From Pseudonocardia sp. EC080619-01 (GTDB lineage Bacteria > Actinomycetota > Actinomycetes > Mycobacteriales > Pseudonocardiaceae): a stretch of 64,000 bases of DNA. The stretch spans positions 2,464,501-2,528,500 of the forward strand of contig NZ_CP012184.1 in the NCBI RefSeq assembly GCF_001420995.1, in the 5' to 3' direction. The position numbers and the translations under genes are program-made. Of the stretch, positions 15,216 through 24,181 are shown one piece after another. The notes beneath the pieces were generated by a model. It was not told where the DNA came from, did not search any database, and saw nothing but the letters and a program-made list of their open reading frames with translations. Each line of letters opens with the position of its first letter. Position 1 is the first letter of the stretch.

Positions 15216-16178
15216 GTGCGACGGGTGCTCTGCCGGGAGTTCACCGATCCCGAGCGGCTGGAGGTCGTCGAGGAACCGGCGCCGCGGCCGGGTCCGGGCG
15301 AGGTGCTGCTGGAGGTCGAGGCGGCGGCGGTCAGCTTCGTCGACGGGCTGATCGCCCGCGGCGGCTACCAGCTGCGGCCGGAGCTGCCCTTCACGCCCGG
15401 GTCCGCGGTGGCGGGGACGGTCGCGTCCGGGCCCCGCGCGGGCGAGCGGGTCGCCGCGCTCCTGGGCCTGTTCGGCGGGTTCGCCTCGCACGCCGTCGTC
15501 GCCGATGACGAGCTCGTCCCTGTTCCCGACGGCGTGGACGCCGGCGTCGCGGCCTCCTCGATGGAGGGCTACGGGACGGTCGCGTTCGCCCTGGGGCACC
15601 GGGTCACGGTCCGCGAGGGAGACCGGGTCGTCGTGCTCGGCGCGGGCGGCGGGATCGGGCTGGCCGCCGTCGACCAGGCCCGTGCCGCGGGCGGCCGGGT
15701 GCTCGCCGTGGCGTCCACGGAGGACAAGCGGGAGGCCGCGCTGGCGGCCGGCGCCGAGGACGCGATCGGCTACGGCGACTCCCCCGCGGCACTCAAGGAC
15801 GCGCTGCGGGACCGGACCGGCGGCGGCGTCGACGTCGTGATCGACCCGGTCGGCGGCCCGAACGCGGAGGCCGCGCTGCGGGCGCTCGGCACCGGGGGCC
15901 GGTTCTGCGTCATCGGCTTCACCTCGGGCGAGATCCCGCGGCTGCCGGCGAACGTGGTGCTGCTCCGCAACCGGACCGTCGTCGGCGTCGACTGGGGTGA
16001 CTGGTCGCGGAACGACCCGGGTGCGGCACGGGACCTGGCCGCGGAGGTGCTGCGCCGGATCGCCGCCGGGGAGCTGCACCCGCCCGCTCCCGCCACGCTC
16101 CCGCTGGAGCGGGCGCAGGAGGCGACCCGGCGCTACGCCGAGCGCACCGCCGTGGGGAAGCTGGTGCTGGTCCCCTAG
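15216..16178 (+). CDS. Zinc-type alcohol dehydrogenase-like/quinone oxidoreductase
   Basis: A 320-residue medium-chain dehydrogenase/reductase. It has a GroES-like N-domain (1-120), a Rossmann domain with VVLGAGGGIGLAAV (about 144-157), and a C-terminal return to the catalytic domain. Zinc-ligand cysteines are absent, which fits NADPH:quinone oxidoreductases. GTG at 15216 follows GAGGAGGCGCG. It is 21 bases downstream of the NmrA-like gene and probably cotranscribed. A hairpin follows the stop. Confidence 0.89.
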   Translation: MRRVLCREFTDPERLEVVEEPAPRPGPGEVLLEVEAAAVSFVDGLIARGGYQLRPELPFTPGSAVAGTVASGPRAGERVAALLGLFGGFASHAVVADDELVPVPDGVDAGVAASSMEGYGTVAFALGHRVTVREGDRVVVLGAGGGIGLAAVDQARAAGGRVLAVASTEDKREAALAAGAEDAIGYGDSPAALKDALRDRTGGGVDVVIDPVGGPNAEAALRALGTGGRFCVIGFTSGEIPRLPANVVLLRNRTVVGVDWGDWSRNDPGAARDLAAEVLRRIAAGELHPPAPATLPLERAQEATRRYAERTAVGKLVLVP

Positions 16179-16179
16179 C

Positions 16180-16199
16180 CGTCATCACCCTTGATGACG
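16180..16199 (+). terminator. Short terminator-like hairpin
   Basis: CGTCATCA and TGATGACG form an 8-bp stem with a 4-base loop directly after the quinone-oxidoreductase stop. There is no T-tract, as is common in this GC class. Confidence 0.5.
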
Positions 16200-16284
16200 C
16201 CCGGTAATGGCCCGGTGACACCTCCCGATAGGCCGTTCGCAGGCGCGGCAGCAGCGCCGCACGGACCACTCGGGAGGACAGCCG

Positions 16285-17133
16285 ATGACCGCCACCCAGC
16301 CCTGGGCCACCACCGTCGAGCAGGCGCCGGTGGCGCGCGGGAACGCACCGGCGACCGCCGGGTTCTGGCTCGGCCTGGTCGGTCTGGTGGCCGGGTTCGT
16401 GCCGATCCTGGGGCTCCTGGTCACCGTGCCCGCGGCGGTCCTCTCGCACGCCGGGCGGGCGCGCTTCCGCAGCGGCCGCGCGGCGGGTCCCGGACGGTCG
16501 ACCGCGGGGACGGTGCTGGGCTGGACCGGTAGCGCGATCTGCGTGCTGATGTCGGTCTTCATGATCGTCGCCGCCGCGAACGCCCCGGTCCAGGCCGTCC
16601 AGCCGGTGGCGGCCGCGCCGGTCGCTCCGGCCCTGCTGACCGTGCCGAACGTCGTCGGGATGGACGACCGACAGGCCCGCGAGGTGCTGGCGGCCGCAGG
16701 CTTCAGCAACGTCGTCCTCGGCCCGTCGACCGGGTCGATCGCGGGGGTCGCCGCCGGCACCGTGACCACCCAGCTCCCCGGCGTCGCCGCCCTGGCCGCC
16801 CCCGGCGACCCGATCGTGCTCGGGGAGGCCGCCGCCCCGCCCGCCCCGCCGGCGCCGGTCGTCGCCCCGCAGAGTGCGCCGACCACCGCCGCCGCACCCG
16901 CGGCGCAGGCGCCGGCCCTCGTCGCGGAGCCGGACACCGACGTCGACCGGCCCTACGTCCCGGCCGCGCCGCAGCCGCTCGTCTCGTCCGGCTCGGGCAG
17001 CTCGTCGGGCTCGTCGGCCTACTACGCCAACTGCTCGGCGGCCCGCAGCGCCGGCGCCGCGCCGCTGTACCGCGGGGACGCCGGCTACAGCTCCAAGCTC
17101 GACCGCGACGGCGACGGTGTCGCCTGCGAGTGA
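16285..17133 (+). CDS. Membrane protein with PASTA and excalibur domains
   Basis: A 282-residue envelope protein. Two hydrophobic helices (about 27-50 and 73-98) form a DUF4190-like anchor. A PASTA domain follows (about 113-175; VPNVVGMDDRQAREVLAAAGF), then a Pro/Ala-rich linker, a Ser/Gly spacer, and a C-terminal excalibur calcium-binding motif (DRDGDGVACE) with paired cysteines. PASTA domains bind peptidoglycan fragments, so a cell-wall-facing role is likely. ATG at 16285 follows GGGAGGAC. Its function beyond wall association is unknown. Confidence 0.87.
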   Translation: MTATQPWATTVEQAPVARGNAPATAGFWLGLVGLVAGFVPILGLLVTVPAAVLSHAGRARFRSGRAAGPGRSTAGTVLGWTGSAICVLMSVFMIVAAANAPVQAVQPVAAAPVAPALLTVPNVVGMDDRQAREVLAAAGFSNVVLGPSTGSIAGVAAGTVTTQLPGVAALAAPGDPIVLGEAAAPPAPPAPVVAPQSAPTTAAAPAAQAPALVAEPDTDVDRPYVPAAPQPLVSSGSGSSSGSSAYYANCSAARSAGAAPLYRGDAGYSSKLDRDGDGVACE

Positions 17134-17146
17134 CGGCGACGGTGTC

Positions 17147-17626
17147 TCAGGCGGGGCGGGCGGAGACGCCCGCCCCGCCGTCGCCGGTCACCGGCGTGAC
17201 CACCCACCCGTGCCGGGCCAGCCCCGCCGGTACGGCGTCGGGCGGCGGGCCCTCGTAGAGCACGTGCAGGACACCGCCCGGCGCGAGCGCGGCCCGCAGC
17301 ACGGCCAGCTCGGGGGCGGGGTCACGGGTCCAGAACAGGTTGACGTTCACGGTGAACGCGACGTCCACCGCCCCGTCGGGCACGACGAGGTCGTGCAGCG
17401 CGGACTCTCGGACCTCGAGCACCCCGGACGCGACGTGCGCGGCGTTGCGCTCCGTGGTCCGCCGCACCGCGACGGCCGACCGGTCCACCGCGAGCATCCG
17501 GCCCCCGGACAGCCGCGGGCAGAGCAGTTCGGCGGCCGCGCCCGGGCCGCACCCGATCTCGAGCACCCGCGTCGACGGCGACGGGTCCACCACGCCCGCT
17601 GCGAACCGGATTCGCTCCGGAACCAT
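17147..17626 (-). CDS. Class I SAM-dependent methyltransferase
   Basis: A 159-residue methyltransferase with motif I VLEIGCGPG (about 21-29), an acidic motif II end (MLAVDRS), and FTVNVNLFWT in the motif IV position. It is shorter than most family members and lacks a C-terminal extension, so the substrate is open. ATG at 17626 is preferred for a GGGAG at eight bases; GTG at 17635 is an alternative. It is divergent from the DUF1707 gene, with about 55 bases between. Confidence 0.83.
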   Translation of the reverse strand: MVPERIRFAAGVVDPSPSTRVLEIGCGPGAAAELLCPRLSGGRMLAVDRSAVAVRRTTERNAAHVASGVLEVRESALHDLVVPDGAVDVAFTVNVNLFWTRDPAPELAVLRAALAPGGVLHVLYEGPPPDAVPAGLARHGWVVTPVTGDGGAGVSARPA

Positions 17627-17682
17627 CCTCGTCACTCCCGCAGCGTGGCACGACCGGGCCGGACACGGGCATAGTCGATGTG

Positions 17683-18114
17683 GTGAACGAGCCGGTGCAC
17701 CACGACGACGTCAGGATCTCCGACGCCGACCGCGAGGTGGTCGCCGCTCGGCTGCGTGCCGCCCACTCCGACGGCTACATCGACCTGTCCGAGTTCGACG
17801 AGCGCGTCGCCGAGGTGTGGCGGATGCGCACCCGCGGCGACCTGTCCCGGGTGACCCGCGACCTGCCGGTCGCGCGGCCGCAGCCGCGCCGGGACGGGCT
17901 GGTGTTCTCGTCGTCGCCGGGTGGCGTCGCGATGCGGGTGCTGTCGATCATCTGGCTGTGCGTGACGGCTGCGGCCGCCGCCGGGACCGGGGTCGTCGCG
18001 CTGCTCTCCGACCTGTCCCCGTGGTGGTTCCTGCTGGTCGCCGCCCCGCCCGGCGCGGTGCTGGCGTCGCTGTGGCTGGCCGGGATCGGCCGTCCCCGGC
18101 GCAGCGGCCGCTAG
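17683..18114 (+). CDS. DUF1707 (SHOCT-like) membrane protein
   Basis: A 143-residue protein. The N-terminal DUF1707 domain has the standard RISDADREVVAARLRAAHSDG start and YIDLSEFDERVAEVW (residues about 10-50). Two hydrophobic helices follow (about 87-110 and 115-137). DUF1707 proteins are small actinobacterial membrane-associated proteins of unknown role. GTG at 17683 fits a leaderless transcript, because CATAGT ends seven bases upstream; GTG at 17680 is the alternative. Confidence 0.85.
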   Translation: MNEPVHHDDVRISDADREVVAARLRAAHSDGYIDLSEFDERVAEVWRMRTRGDLSRVTRDLPVARPQPRRDGLVFSSSPGGVAMRVLSIIWLCVTAAAAAGTGVVALLSDLSPWWFLLVAAPPGAVLASLWLAGIGRPRRSGR

Positions 18115-18138
18115 CCGGCCGCCGCGCCGGGGCGGTGC

Positions 18139-19305
18139 TCAGCCGGCGCTCCGCTCCTCCTCGTACCGCTTCGTCATCGTGTCGACCGCGTCGAGCTGGG
18201 TCTGCGCGTGCCGCTCCCGGGTCGACGACGCCCGGTCCTTCGCCGCGAGCGTCCCGGCGGCCTGGCCCTGGAACTCGGGCATCACGTACTGGGCGATGAG
18301 CTCCCAGGACCGGCGGGTCGCCTCCGGGTTGGCCCACTCGTGGCCGAGCAGCAGCATGCACCCGAAGCCGCCGGACTGGTCGGCGAGCTTCTGCACCTGG
18401 GCCTTCGCGTCGTCGACGGTCCCGATCGCGCCGATACCGGCGTCGTTGATGAAGTCGATCATCTCTCGGACGTTCGAGCCGTCGACGGCCATCTGCGGGA
18501 ACGCGGCGACCTTCTGGAAGTAGTTGAACCAGTGCTCGATGCCGTACTCGACGTCGCGGTAGGCCTGCTCCCGCGTCTCCGCGACATGCATGAGCCCGAC
18601 CAGCCGCCACTTGTCCCGGTCCGGGGCGGGCTGCCCGTGGTGGGCGGCGCGCTCCTCGACGACGTCCCAGTGGTGGGCGAGCGCGTCGAAGCCGTCCTGG
18701 GTGAGCGTCGCGCCGATCGACATCAGCCCGACGCCGTGCTGCCCCGCCATCCGCGGGCCGGTCGGTGAGGCGACCGCGGCGACGGCCACGTCGAAGCAGG
18801 GATCGGTGTAGGGCGCGAGCTGCAGCTGGGCGTCGATCAGCTTGTGGGTCGGCGTCTCCGCGTTGACGACCTCGCCGCGCAGCAGCCGCATGATGATGTC
18901 GAGGTTCACCGCGAGCAGCTCGCGGGTGGCGGTGGGATCGAGACCGATCATCGCCGAGTCGGTCGGCAGCGAGCCGGGTCCGCAGCCGAGCATCGTCCGG
19001 CCGCGGGTGAGGTGGTCCAGCATCACCATGCGGTCCGCCACCCACAGCGGGTTGTGGTACGAGATCGACGTGACGCCGGTGCCGAGCCGGATGTTGCGCG
19101 TGCGCTCGGCCGCGGCGGCGATGAAGATCTCGGGCGACGCGATGATCTCCGACCCGGCCGAGTGGTGCTCACCGATCCACGCCTCGTCGAAGCCGAGGCG
19201 GTCGAGGTGCTCGACCAGTTCGAGATCGCGTTGCAGGGCCAGGGTCGGGTTCTGGCCGGGCTTGTGGAAGGGGGCCAGGAAGGTTCCGAATCGCAGTCTG
19301 CTCAC
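18139..19305 (-). CDS. LLM-class flavin-dependent oxidoreductase
   Basis: A 388-residue bacterial-luciferase-fold monooxygenase. It starts RLRFGTFLAPFH and has GEHHSAGSEI (flavin-site His pair), GTGVTSISYHNPLWVADRM and GCGPGSLP. Long-chain members of this type hydroxylate terpenes or alkanes with FMNH2 supplied by a separate reductase. GTG at 19305 follows GAGGAG at five bases; an upstream in-frame ATG encodes low-complexity sequence. It is divergent from a TetR gene, and palindromes lie between them. Confidence 0.88.
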   Translation of the reverse strand: MSRLRFGTFLAPFHKPGQNPTLALQRDLELVEHLDRLGFDEAWIGEHHSAGSEIIASPEIFIAAAAERTRNIRLGTGVTSISYHNPLWVADRMVMLDHLTRGRTMLGCGPGSLPTDSAMIGLDPTATRELLAVNLDIIMRLLRGEVVNAETPTHKLIDAQLQLAPYTDPCFDVAVAAVASPTGPRMAGQHGVGLMSIGATLTQDGFDALAHHWDVVEERAAHHGQPAPDRDKWRLVGLMHVAETREQAYRDVEYGIEHWFNYFQKVAAFPQMAVDGSNVREMIDFINDAGIGAIGTVDDAKAQVQKLADQSGGFGCMLLLGHEWANPEATRRSWELIAQYVMPEFQGQAAGTLAAKDRASSTRERHAQTQLDAVDTMTKRYEEERSAG

Positions 19306-19371
19306 GGGGACTCCTCGTCGGGCGCGGGCACCCGCTCCGGTGGGGGCACCCTCCCCGAAGTCCTTACCCGT

Positions 19372-19404
19372 CGTGACCGGCGTCACGCAACTGTCGAATA
19401 TTCG
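19372..19404. promoter_or_regulatory. Two palindromes in the LLM/tetR divergent promoter
   Basis: CGTGACCGGCGTCACG (19372-19387; 6-bp arms, 4-base centre) is followed eight bases later by the perfect 10-mer CGAATATTCG (19395-19404), which is unusually AT-rich here. Either may bind the adjacent TetR. Confidence 0.45.
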
Positions 19405-19469
19405 GGAACCGGTGATCGGTGAACGGCCGGTGTACGGCCGTCCGTCCCGCTCGGATAGGTTTCCCGATC

Positions 19470-20066
19470 ATGGGACACCGCGAGGAGCTGCTGGACGGGG
19501 CGGCGCAGTGCCTCTACGAGAAGGGCTTCGGCCGCACCACCGCCCGTGACGTCGTCGCCGCCTCCGGCACGAACCTCGCGTCGATCGGCTACCACTTCGG
19601 GTCGAAGGACGCACTGCTCACCGAGGCCCTCCTGCGCGCCACGACCGCGTGGGGCGAGGAGCTCGACCGCGCACTCGCCGAGCCCGACGGTGCCGCGACC
19701 TCCGACCCGGACCGCCGGGTGGAGGACACGTGGGGCCGGGTGATCAGCCTGTTCTCCACACAGCGACGGCTGTGGGCCACCCACGTCGAGGCACTCGCCC
19801 AGGCGGAGCGCCTGCCCGAGCTGCGGGCCAAGCTCGCCGAGGCCCAGCACGAGGTCCGCGAGGGCCTCGCCCTGACCTTCCACACCCTGCCCGACGACGA
19901 CCCGGCCGCCGCCGACCGGCGGGTGCACGTGCTCGGCGCCGTCTACCAGGCACTGCTCACCGGCGTCATGGTGCAGTGGATGCTCGACCCCGAGTCCGCG
20001 CCGAGCGGCGTGGACCTCGCGGAGGGCCTGCGCGCGATCGTCGAGCGCGCCGACGCGCTGGCCTGA
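19470..20066 (+). CDS. TetR/AcrR-family transcriptional regulator
   Basis: A 198-residue TetR protein with the helix-turn-helix at about 5-50 (VVAASGTNLASIGYHFGSKDALL) and a TetR_C-type ligand domain. The start is leaderless: TAGGTT ends eight bases before the ATG. It is divergent from the LLM monooxygenase gene at 19305 and probably controls it. The 3' end converges on a small lipoprotein gene, eight bases apart. Confidence 0.92.
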   Translation: MGHREELLDGAAQCLYEKGFGRTTARDVVAASGTNLASIGYHFGSKDALLTEALLRATTAWGEELDRALAEPDGAATSDPDRRVEDTWGRVISLFSTQRRLWATHVEALAQAERLPELRAKLAEAQHEVREGLALTFHTLPDDDPAAADRRVHVLGAVYQALLTGVMVQWMLDPESAPSGVDLAEGLRAIVERADALA

Positions 20067-20074
20067 CCCGGGCC

Positions 20075-20485
20075 TCAGTGCCGGGGCACGACGCGGCCGA
20101 TCACCGTGCCGCCCCGGTCCGCGCCCGGCTCGGCCACCCGCACCGACAGCGTGCCGAGGGCGAGGAACCGGATCGTGACGGTCCCGCCCGCGGTGACGTC
20201 CACGGCGCGTCCCTGCTCGGGGACCAGCACCCGTCGTGCGACGTCGCTGCCGACCGTCAGCACCACCGTCGTCCCACGGGGTACGACGACCGTTCCCACC
20301 GCCTCGACCCCGGCGGCCGAGGAGAAGTCGAACCGCACCGGGGTGAGACCGCTCGCATCGGCCGTCGCGACCCGGGTCGGACCGGCCTGCGCCGCGCCGC
20401 CCGCCGTGCCGCACGCCGCCAGCGGCGGCGTCACGACCAGCAGACCGGCGAACAGCAGGCCGGCCGATCTCCGCATGCCCTCCAT
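20075..20485 (-). CDS. Lipoprotein with cupredoxin-like domain
   Basis: A 136-residue exported protein. A basic start and hydrophobic helix end in a PLAAC lipobox, so Cys would be lipidated. The mature part (about 75-136) has the beta-rich pattern of cupredoxin-like domains (TVVVPRGTTVVLTV, VDVTAGGTVTIRFLALG) but no His-Cys-Met copper ligands. ATG at 20485 is preferred over ATG at 20476, whose GGAGG is only two bases away. The promoter side faces the prolyl oligopeptidase gene at 20554. Confidence 0.72.
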   Translation of the reverse strand: MEGMRRSAGLLFAGLLVVTPPLAACGTAGGAAQAGPTRVATADASGLTPVRFDFSSAAGVEAVGTVVVPRGTTVVLTVGSDVARRVLVPEQGRAVDVTAGGTVTIRFLALGTLSVRVAEPGADRGGTVIGRVVPRH

Positions 20486-20553
20486 GCTGCCCGATCCGGT
20501 GGTGTGACCCCCGCCCGGTACACCCGGTCGTGGCATTGGGCACGATCGGGAGC

Positions 20554-22395
20554 GTGACGTCCCACCCCGCCGCCCCGGTTCCCGAGAAGCTCTTCGACGA
20601 CGAGCGCGAGCAGCGCTGGCGCTCGCGGTTCACGGCGGTCCGGATGTCCCGCCCGGACTGGGCGCTCGACGCGCCGCACCGCACCGCCTACGTCTCCAAC
20701 GCGACCGGCACGTTCGAGATCCACGTGTGGGACCGGGACTCCGGCGAGCACCGGCAGGTGACCGACCGGCGCAACGGCACGACCTCGGCCGTCCTGCCGC
20801 CGGACGGGGAGCACCTGTGGTGGTTCGCCGACACCGACGGCGACGAGTTCGGGCACTGGGTCGCCCAGCCGTGGTCCGCGGCCGCCGGCGCGCCGACCGA
20901 GCCCGCCGTCCCCGGCGCCGGTGACGGCTACCCGGCCGGTCTGGAGATCGGCAGGCGGCGGACCGCGGTCGGCGTCTCCACCGACGACGGCACCACCCTG
21001 CTGGTCCACGAGCGCGGCTCGGCCGGACCCGCCAGGGTCGTCTACCGGCACACCGAGGACGCCGGGGTCGGCGCGCTGTCCGAGGACGAGACGCTGCTCG
21101 CGATCTCGCACTCCGAGCACGGCGACTCCCGCCACCCGTCGCTGCGGGTGCTGGACCTCGACGGCGGCGGGGTCGTCGGCGAGCTGCACGACGGTCCGGG
21201 CAAGGGGCTCGCTCCGCTGGAGTTCGCGCCGGTCGCCGGGGACCAGCGGCTGCTGGTCTCGCACGAGCGCCGTGGCCGCGAGGAGCTGCTGATCTGGGAC
21301 CCGACCACGGGGGCGGTCACCGAGCTGGAGATCGACCTGCCCGGGGAGCTCGTCGGCGGCTTCTACCCGGACGCGTCCGCGCTGCTGATCGCGCACACGC
21401 ACGCGGCGCGGACCCGGCTGTTCCGCTACGACCTGGCCACCGGCACTCCGGTCGAACTGGCGACGGCACCGGGCTGCGTCGGCTCCGCCGAGGTCCGCGC
21501 CGACGGGACCGTCGAGTACTCGTCGTCGTCGGCGGCGACCCCGTCGCAGATCCGGGCGCTGCGCCCGGACGGCACCGACGACGTCCTGGTCGCGCCGCCC
21601 GGGGAGCGCCCGCCCGGCTCGCTGCCGGTACGCGACGTCTGGACCACCGGCCCCGGTGGCGACGTGCACACCCTGGTCACCGAGGCACCCCGGACCGGCG
21701 ACCGCCCCGCACCGGCGGTGTTCGTGCTGCACGGCGGCCCGCACGCCGCCGACGAGGACCGGTTCGACGCCGGCCGCGCCACCTGGGTCGACGCCGGGTT
21801 CACCGTCGTCGAGATCAACTACCGCGGTTCCACCGGGTACGGCTCGGCGTGGCGGGACGCGATCGAGGGCCGGCCGGGCCTGACCGAGCTGGACGACGTC
21901 GCCGCGGTGCAGGACGCCCTGGTCGCGGACGGCACCGTCGACCCGGCCCGCTGCGCCGTCGACGGCTGGTCCTGGGGCGGCTACCTGGCGCTGCTCGCGG
22001 CGGGATCGCAGCCGGAGCGGTGGGCGGCCGCCGTCGCCGGGGTGCCGGTGGCCGACTACGTGGCCGCCTACGACGACGAGATGGAGCAGCTGCGGGCGTT
22101 CGACCGGGCGCTGTTCGGCGGCTCCCCCGCCGACCTGCCGGACCTCTACCGGGAGGCGTCGCCGCTGACCTACGTCGACGCGGTGCGGGTGCCGGTGCTG
22201 GTCCTGGCGGGGGAGAACGACCCGCGCTGCCCGATCCGGCAGATCGACAACTACCTGGACGCCCTCGCGGGCCGCGACGACGTCGCCTACGAGGTCAGCC
22301 GGTTCGACGCCGGCCACGGGTCGCTCGTCGTGTCCGACCAGCTGGACCTGATCGCGACCGAGGTCGACTTCGTCCGCCGGGCATTGGCCGGCTGA
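20554..22395 (+). CDS. S9-family prolyl oligopeptidase/acylaminoacyl peptidase
   Basis: A 613-residue cytoplasmic serine peptidase, the second of this family in the window. A beta-propeller (about 40-350) precedes the hydrolase domain. The triad is Ser473 (GWSWGGY), Asp556 (AGENDPRCP) and His588 (DAGHGS). HGGPHAADE carries the oxyanion segment. GTG at 20554 is leaderless (CACGAT ends seven bases upstream). It shares only about a third of positions with the MerR-linked enzyme by eye, so it is not a recent duplicate. A short gap leads to the Fic gene's promoter repeat. Confidence 0.92.
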   Translation: MTSHPAAPVPEKLFDDEREQRWRSRFTAVRMSRPDWALDAPHRTAYVSNATGTFEIHVWDRDSGEHRQVTDRRNGTTSAVLPPDGEHLWWFADTDGDEFGHWVAQPWSAAAGAPTEPAVPGAGDGYPAGLEIGRRRTAVGVSTDDGTTLLVHERGSAGPARVVYRHTEDAGVGALSEDETLLAISHSEHGDSRHPSLRVLDLDGGGVVGELHDGPGKGLAPLEFAPVAGDQRLLVSHERRGREELLIWDPTTGAVTELEIDLPGELVGGFYPDASALLIAHTHAARTRLFRYDLATGTPVELATAPGCVGSAEVRADGTVEYSSSSAATPSQIRALRPDGTDDVLVAPPGERPPGSLPVRDVWTTGPGGDVHTLVTEAPRTGDRPAPAVFVLHGGPHAADEDRFDAGRATWVDAGFTVVEINYRGSTGYGSAWRDAIEGRPGLTELDDVAAVQDALVADGTVDPARCAVDGWSWGGYLALLAAGSQPERWAAAVAGVPVADYVAAYDDEMEQLRAFDRALFGGSPADLPDLYREASPLTYVDAVRVPVLVLAGENDPRCPIRQIDNYLDALAGRDDVAYEVSRFDAGHGSLVVSDQLDLIATEVDFVRRALAG

Positions 22396-22414
22396 CCCGG
22401 CGTGCGCCGTTTCC

Positions 22415-22473
22415 TTGACCGGAACCCCACTGTGGTTAACTTTGATCCTCGAAAGTTAACCACAGTGGGGTTC
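22415..22473 (+). promoter_or_regulatory. Fic promoter overlapped by a perfect 22-bp inverted repeat
   Basis: Bases 22422-22443 and 22452-22473 are exact reverse complements around an 8-base centre. The arms are AT-rich for this genome and contain GTTAAC and a CCACTGTGG mini-palindrome. A -35 TTGACC (22415-22420) and a -10 TAACTT (22437-22442, 16-base spacing) place the core promoter inside the left arm. The repeat starts 26 bases after the upstream peptidase stop and ends 28 bases before the fic ATG. Confidence 0.8.
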
Positions 22474-22501
22474 TGAGCAACTTACGGCAGGAGCGTCGAG
22501 C

Positions 22502-23797
22502 ATGGCCGAGCTGACGGTCCGGACCTGGGAACCGTCCTGGGACGCGCCGACCCGCGAAGCCCGGCGCGGTGGCCGCTACGAGGCCTACGTCCCCGATCCG
22601 CTCGACGGGCGCCCGCTCGCGCTCGGCGGCGAGCTCGCGACCCGGGCGGCCGGCGTCGAGGCCTCCGTCCGCGCGCTGTCCTCGGGAACCGCGGCGCGTG
22701 GTCTCGAGGGGCTGGCCCGGTTCCTGCTGCGCTCCGAGGCGATCGCGTCGTCGCGCATAGAGGGGATGCACGTGTCCGCGCAGCGCGTGGCGCTCGCGGA
22801 GCTCGCCGAGTCCGAACCGGTCGGACGCGGGAGGATCAGCGCGAGCGCCCGCTTCGTCGCGAACAACATCGCGGTCCTCCGCTCCGCCGCGACCGATCTC
22901 GCCGAGGGCCTCGACGTGACGGTGGGCGCCGTGGACGGGCTGCACCGCGCGCTGCTCCCGGAGGAACGGCACCACGGCCTCCGCACTGTCCAGAACTGGA
23001 TCGGGGGAAGCGGTTGGAACCCGCTCGGGGCCCAGTTCGTCCCGCCGCCGGAGACGCACGTCCGGCCGTTGATGGAGGATCTCGTCGCCTATGCGGCCGG
23101 CGGCGTCCACGCGCCTCTGGTCCAGGCGGCCCTCGTCCATGCCCAGTTCGAGACCATCCACCCCTACACCGACGGCAACGGCCGGGTGGGGCGGGCTCTG
23201 ATCCACACGGTCCTCACCAGGCGCGGTCTGACCCCGGCGGCCATCCTCCCCATCAGTCTCGTGCTCCTCACCCACTCCGACGCCTATGTCGACGGGCTCA
23301 CCGCCTACCGCTATCTCGGTCCCCCCGACGCGGATGCCGCCCGCGCCGGTACCGAGACCTGGCTGAGCACGTTCGTCGACGCCGCCGGGACCGCGGTCGA
23401 CCAGGTCACCCGGTTCGCGTCCGATCTCACGGAGCTGCGCGCGGACTGGGCGGCCCGGCTGTCGCGGCTACGGGCCGGCCGCGGGGTGCGGGACGTGCCG
23501 CGATCGGGTTCCGGGGTCGCCCGCCTGCTCGATCTCCTGCCGGAGGCACCGCTCGTCACGGCGGCGACGGTCCGTCGTCTCCTCGACGTGTCGGCCCCCG
23601 CAGCGCACAAAGCCCTCGACGAGCTCACCGATGCCGGTGTCCTCACCCGGAGGACTCTGGAGCGGGGGACGCGCGGCTACTTCGCACAGGACGTGTTCGA
23701 TCTGCTCACGTTCGCGGAACGCCGCCTGGCCAGCACGAGGTGGGACACCCGCGAGTCCACGCCACGTCGCGCCGTCCCGGCTCGACCGCATCCGTGA
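22502..23797 (+). CDS. Fic-family AMP-transferase with C-terminal winged helix
   Basis: A 431-residue Fic protein predicted to transfer AMP to a protein hydroxyl. The active-site loop HPYTDGNGRVGR (220-231) is intact. The N-terminal inhibitory helix motif SSRIEG (83-88) marks a class II, auto-inhibited enzyme. Residues about 325-405 form a winged-helix domain (TAATVRRLLDVSAPAAHKALDEL, then a GYFA wing), common in this subfamily. ATG at 22502 follows AGGAG. The long perfect inverted repeat over its promoter, plus the DNA-binding domain, suggests autoregulation. No antitoxin-like gene flanks it, as expected when the inhibitory helix is built in. Confidence 0.93.
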   Translation: MAELTVRTWEPSWDAPTREARRGGRYEAYVPDPLDGRPLALGGELATRAAGVEASVRALSSGTAARGLEGLARFLLRSEAIASSRIEGMHVSAQRVALAELAESEPVGRGRISASARFVANNIAVLRSAATDLAEGLDVTVGAVDGLHRALLPEERHHGLRTVQNWIGGSGWNPLGAQFVPPPETHVRPLMEDLVAYAAGGVHAPLVQAALVHAQFETIHPYTDGNGRVGRALIHTVLTRRGLTPAAILPISLVLLTHSDAYVDGLTAYRYLGPPDADAARAGTETWLSTFVDAAGTAVDQVTRFASDLTELRADWAARLSRLRAGRGVRDVPRSGSGVARLLDLLPEAPLVTAATVRRLLDVSAPAAHKALDELTDAGVLTRRTLERGTRGYFAQDVFDLLTFAERRLASTRWDTRESTPRRAVPARPHP

Positions 23798-23821
23798 CCC
23801 GGCGCCCGCGACCCACCGGCC

Positions 23822-24166
23822 TCAGCCCTCGATCAGCGGCAGCACGTTCTCCGGCGGCCGGCCCAGCACGGCCCGGTCGCCGGAGCGCACCAGCGGACGC
23901 TCGATCAGCTTCGGCTCGGCGGCCAGGGCGTCGAGCAGGGTGTCCCGGTCGGCACCCTTGAGGCCCTGCTCCCGGAACGCGGCCTCGCCGGTGCGGGTGA
24001 TCACGAGCGGATCGTCGGTGCCGAGCGCGGCGAGCGCGGCCTCGATCTCGGCCCGCGACGGCGGGTCGTCCAGGTAGCGCCGCACCGCCGGCTCGACGCC
24101 GTGCTCCTGCAGCAGGGCGAGCGTGGCGCGGCTCTTCGAGCAACGCGGGTTGTGCCAGATCTCCAT
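23822..24166 (-). CDS. ArsC-family (arsenate reductase-like) protein
   Basis: A 114-residue thioredoxin-fold protein of the ArsC/Spx/YffB family, with Cys9 in NPRCSKS and the conserved ITRTGEAAFR and LVRSGDRAVLGRPPE stretches. It probably reduces arsenate using glutathione- or mycothiol-type thiols, though YffB-like members have no proven substrate. The start ATG lies just past a conserved hairpin (24182-24223) that follows the catalase gene. No arsenic-resistance genes are adjacent. Confidence 0.9.
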   Translation of the reverse strand: MEIWHNPRCSKSRATLALLQEHGVEPAVRRYLDDPPSRAEIEAALAALGTDDPLVITRTGEAAFREQGLKGADRDTLLDALAAEPKLIERPLVRSGDRAVLGRPPENVLPLIEG

Positions 24167-24181
24167 GGCGCCTCCGGCGCT

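Noticed and set aside
22422..22473. The Fic-proximal inverted repeat as an insertion-sequence end or simple terminator
   Set aside because: There is no transposase or target duplication, and the arms overlap a good -35/-10 of the following gene, which favours an operator.
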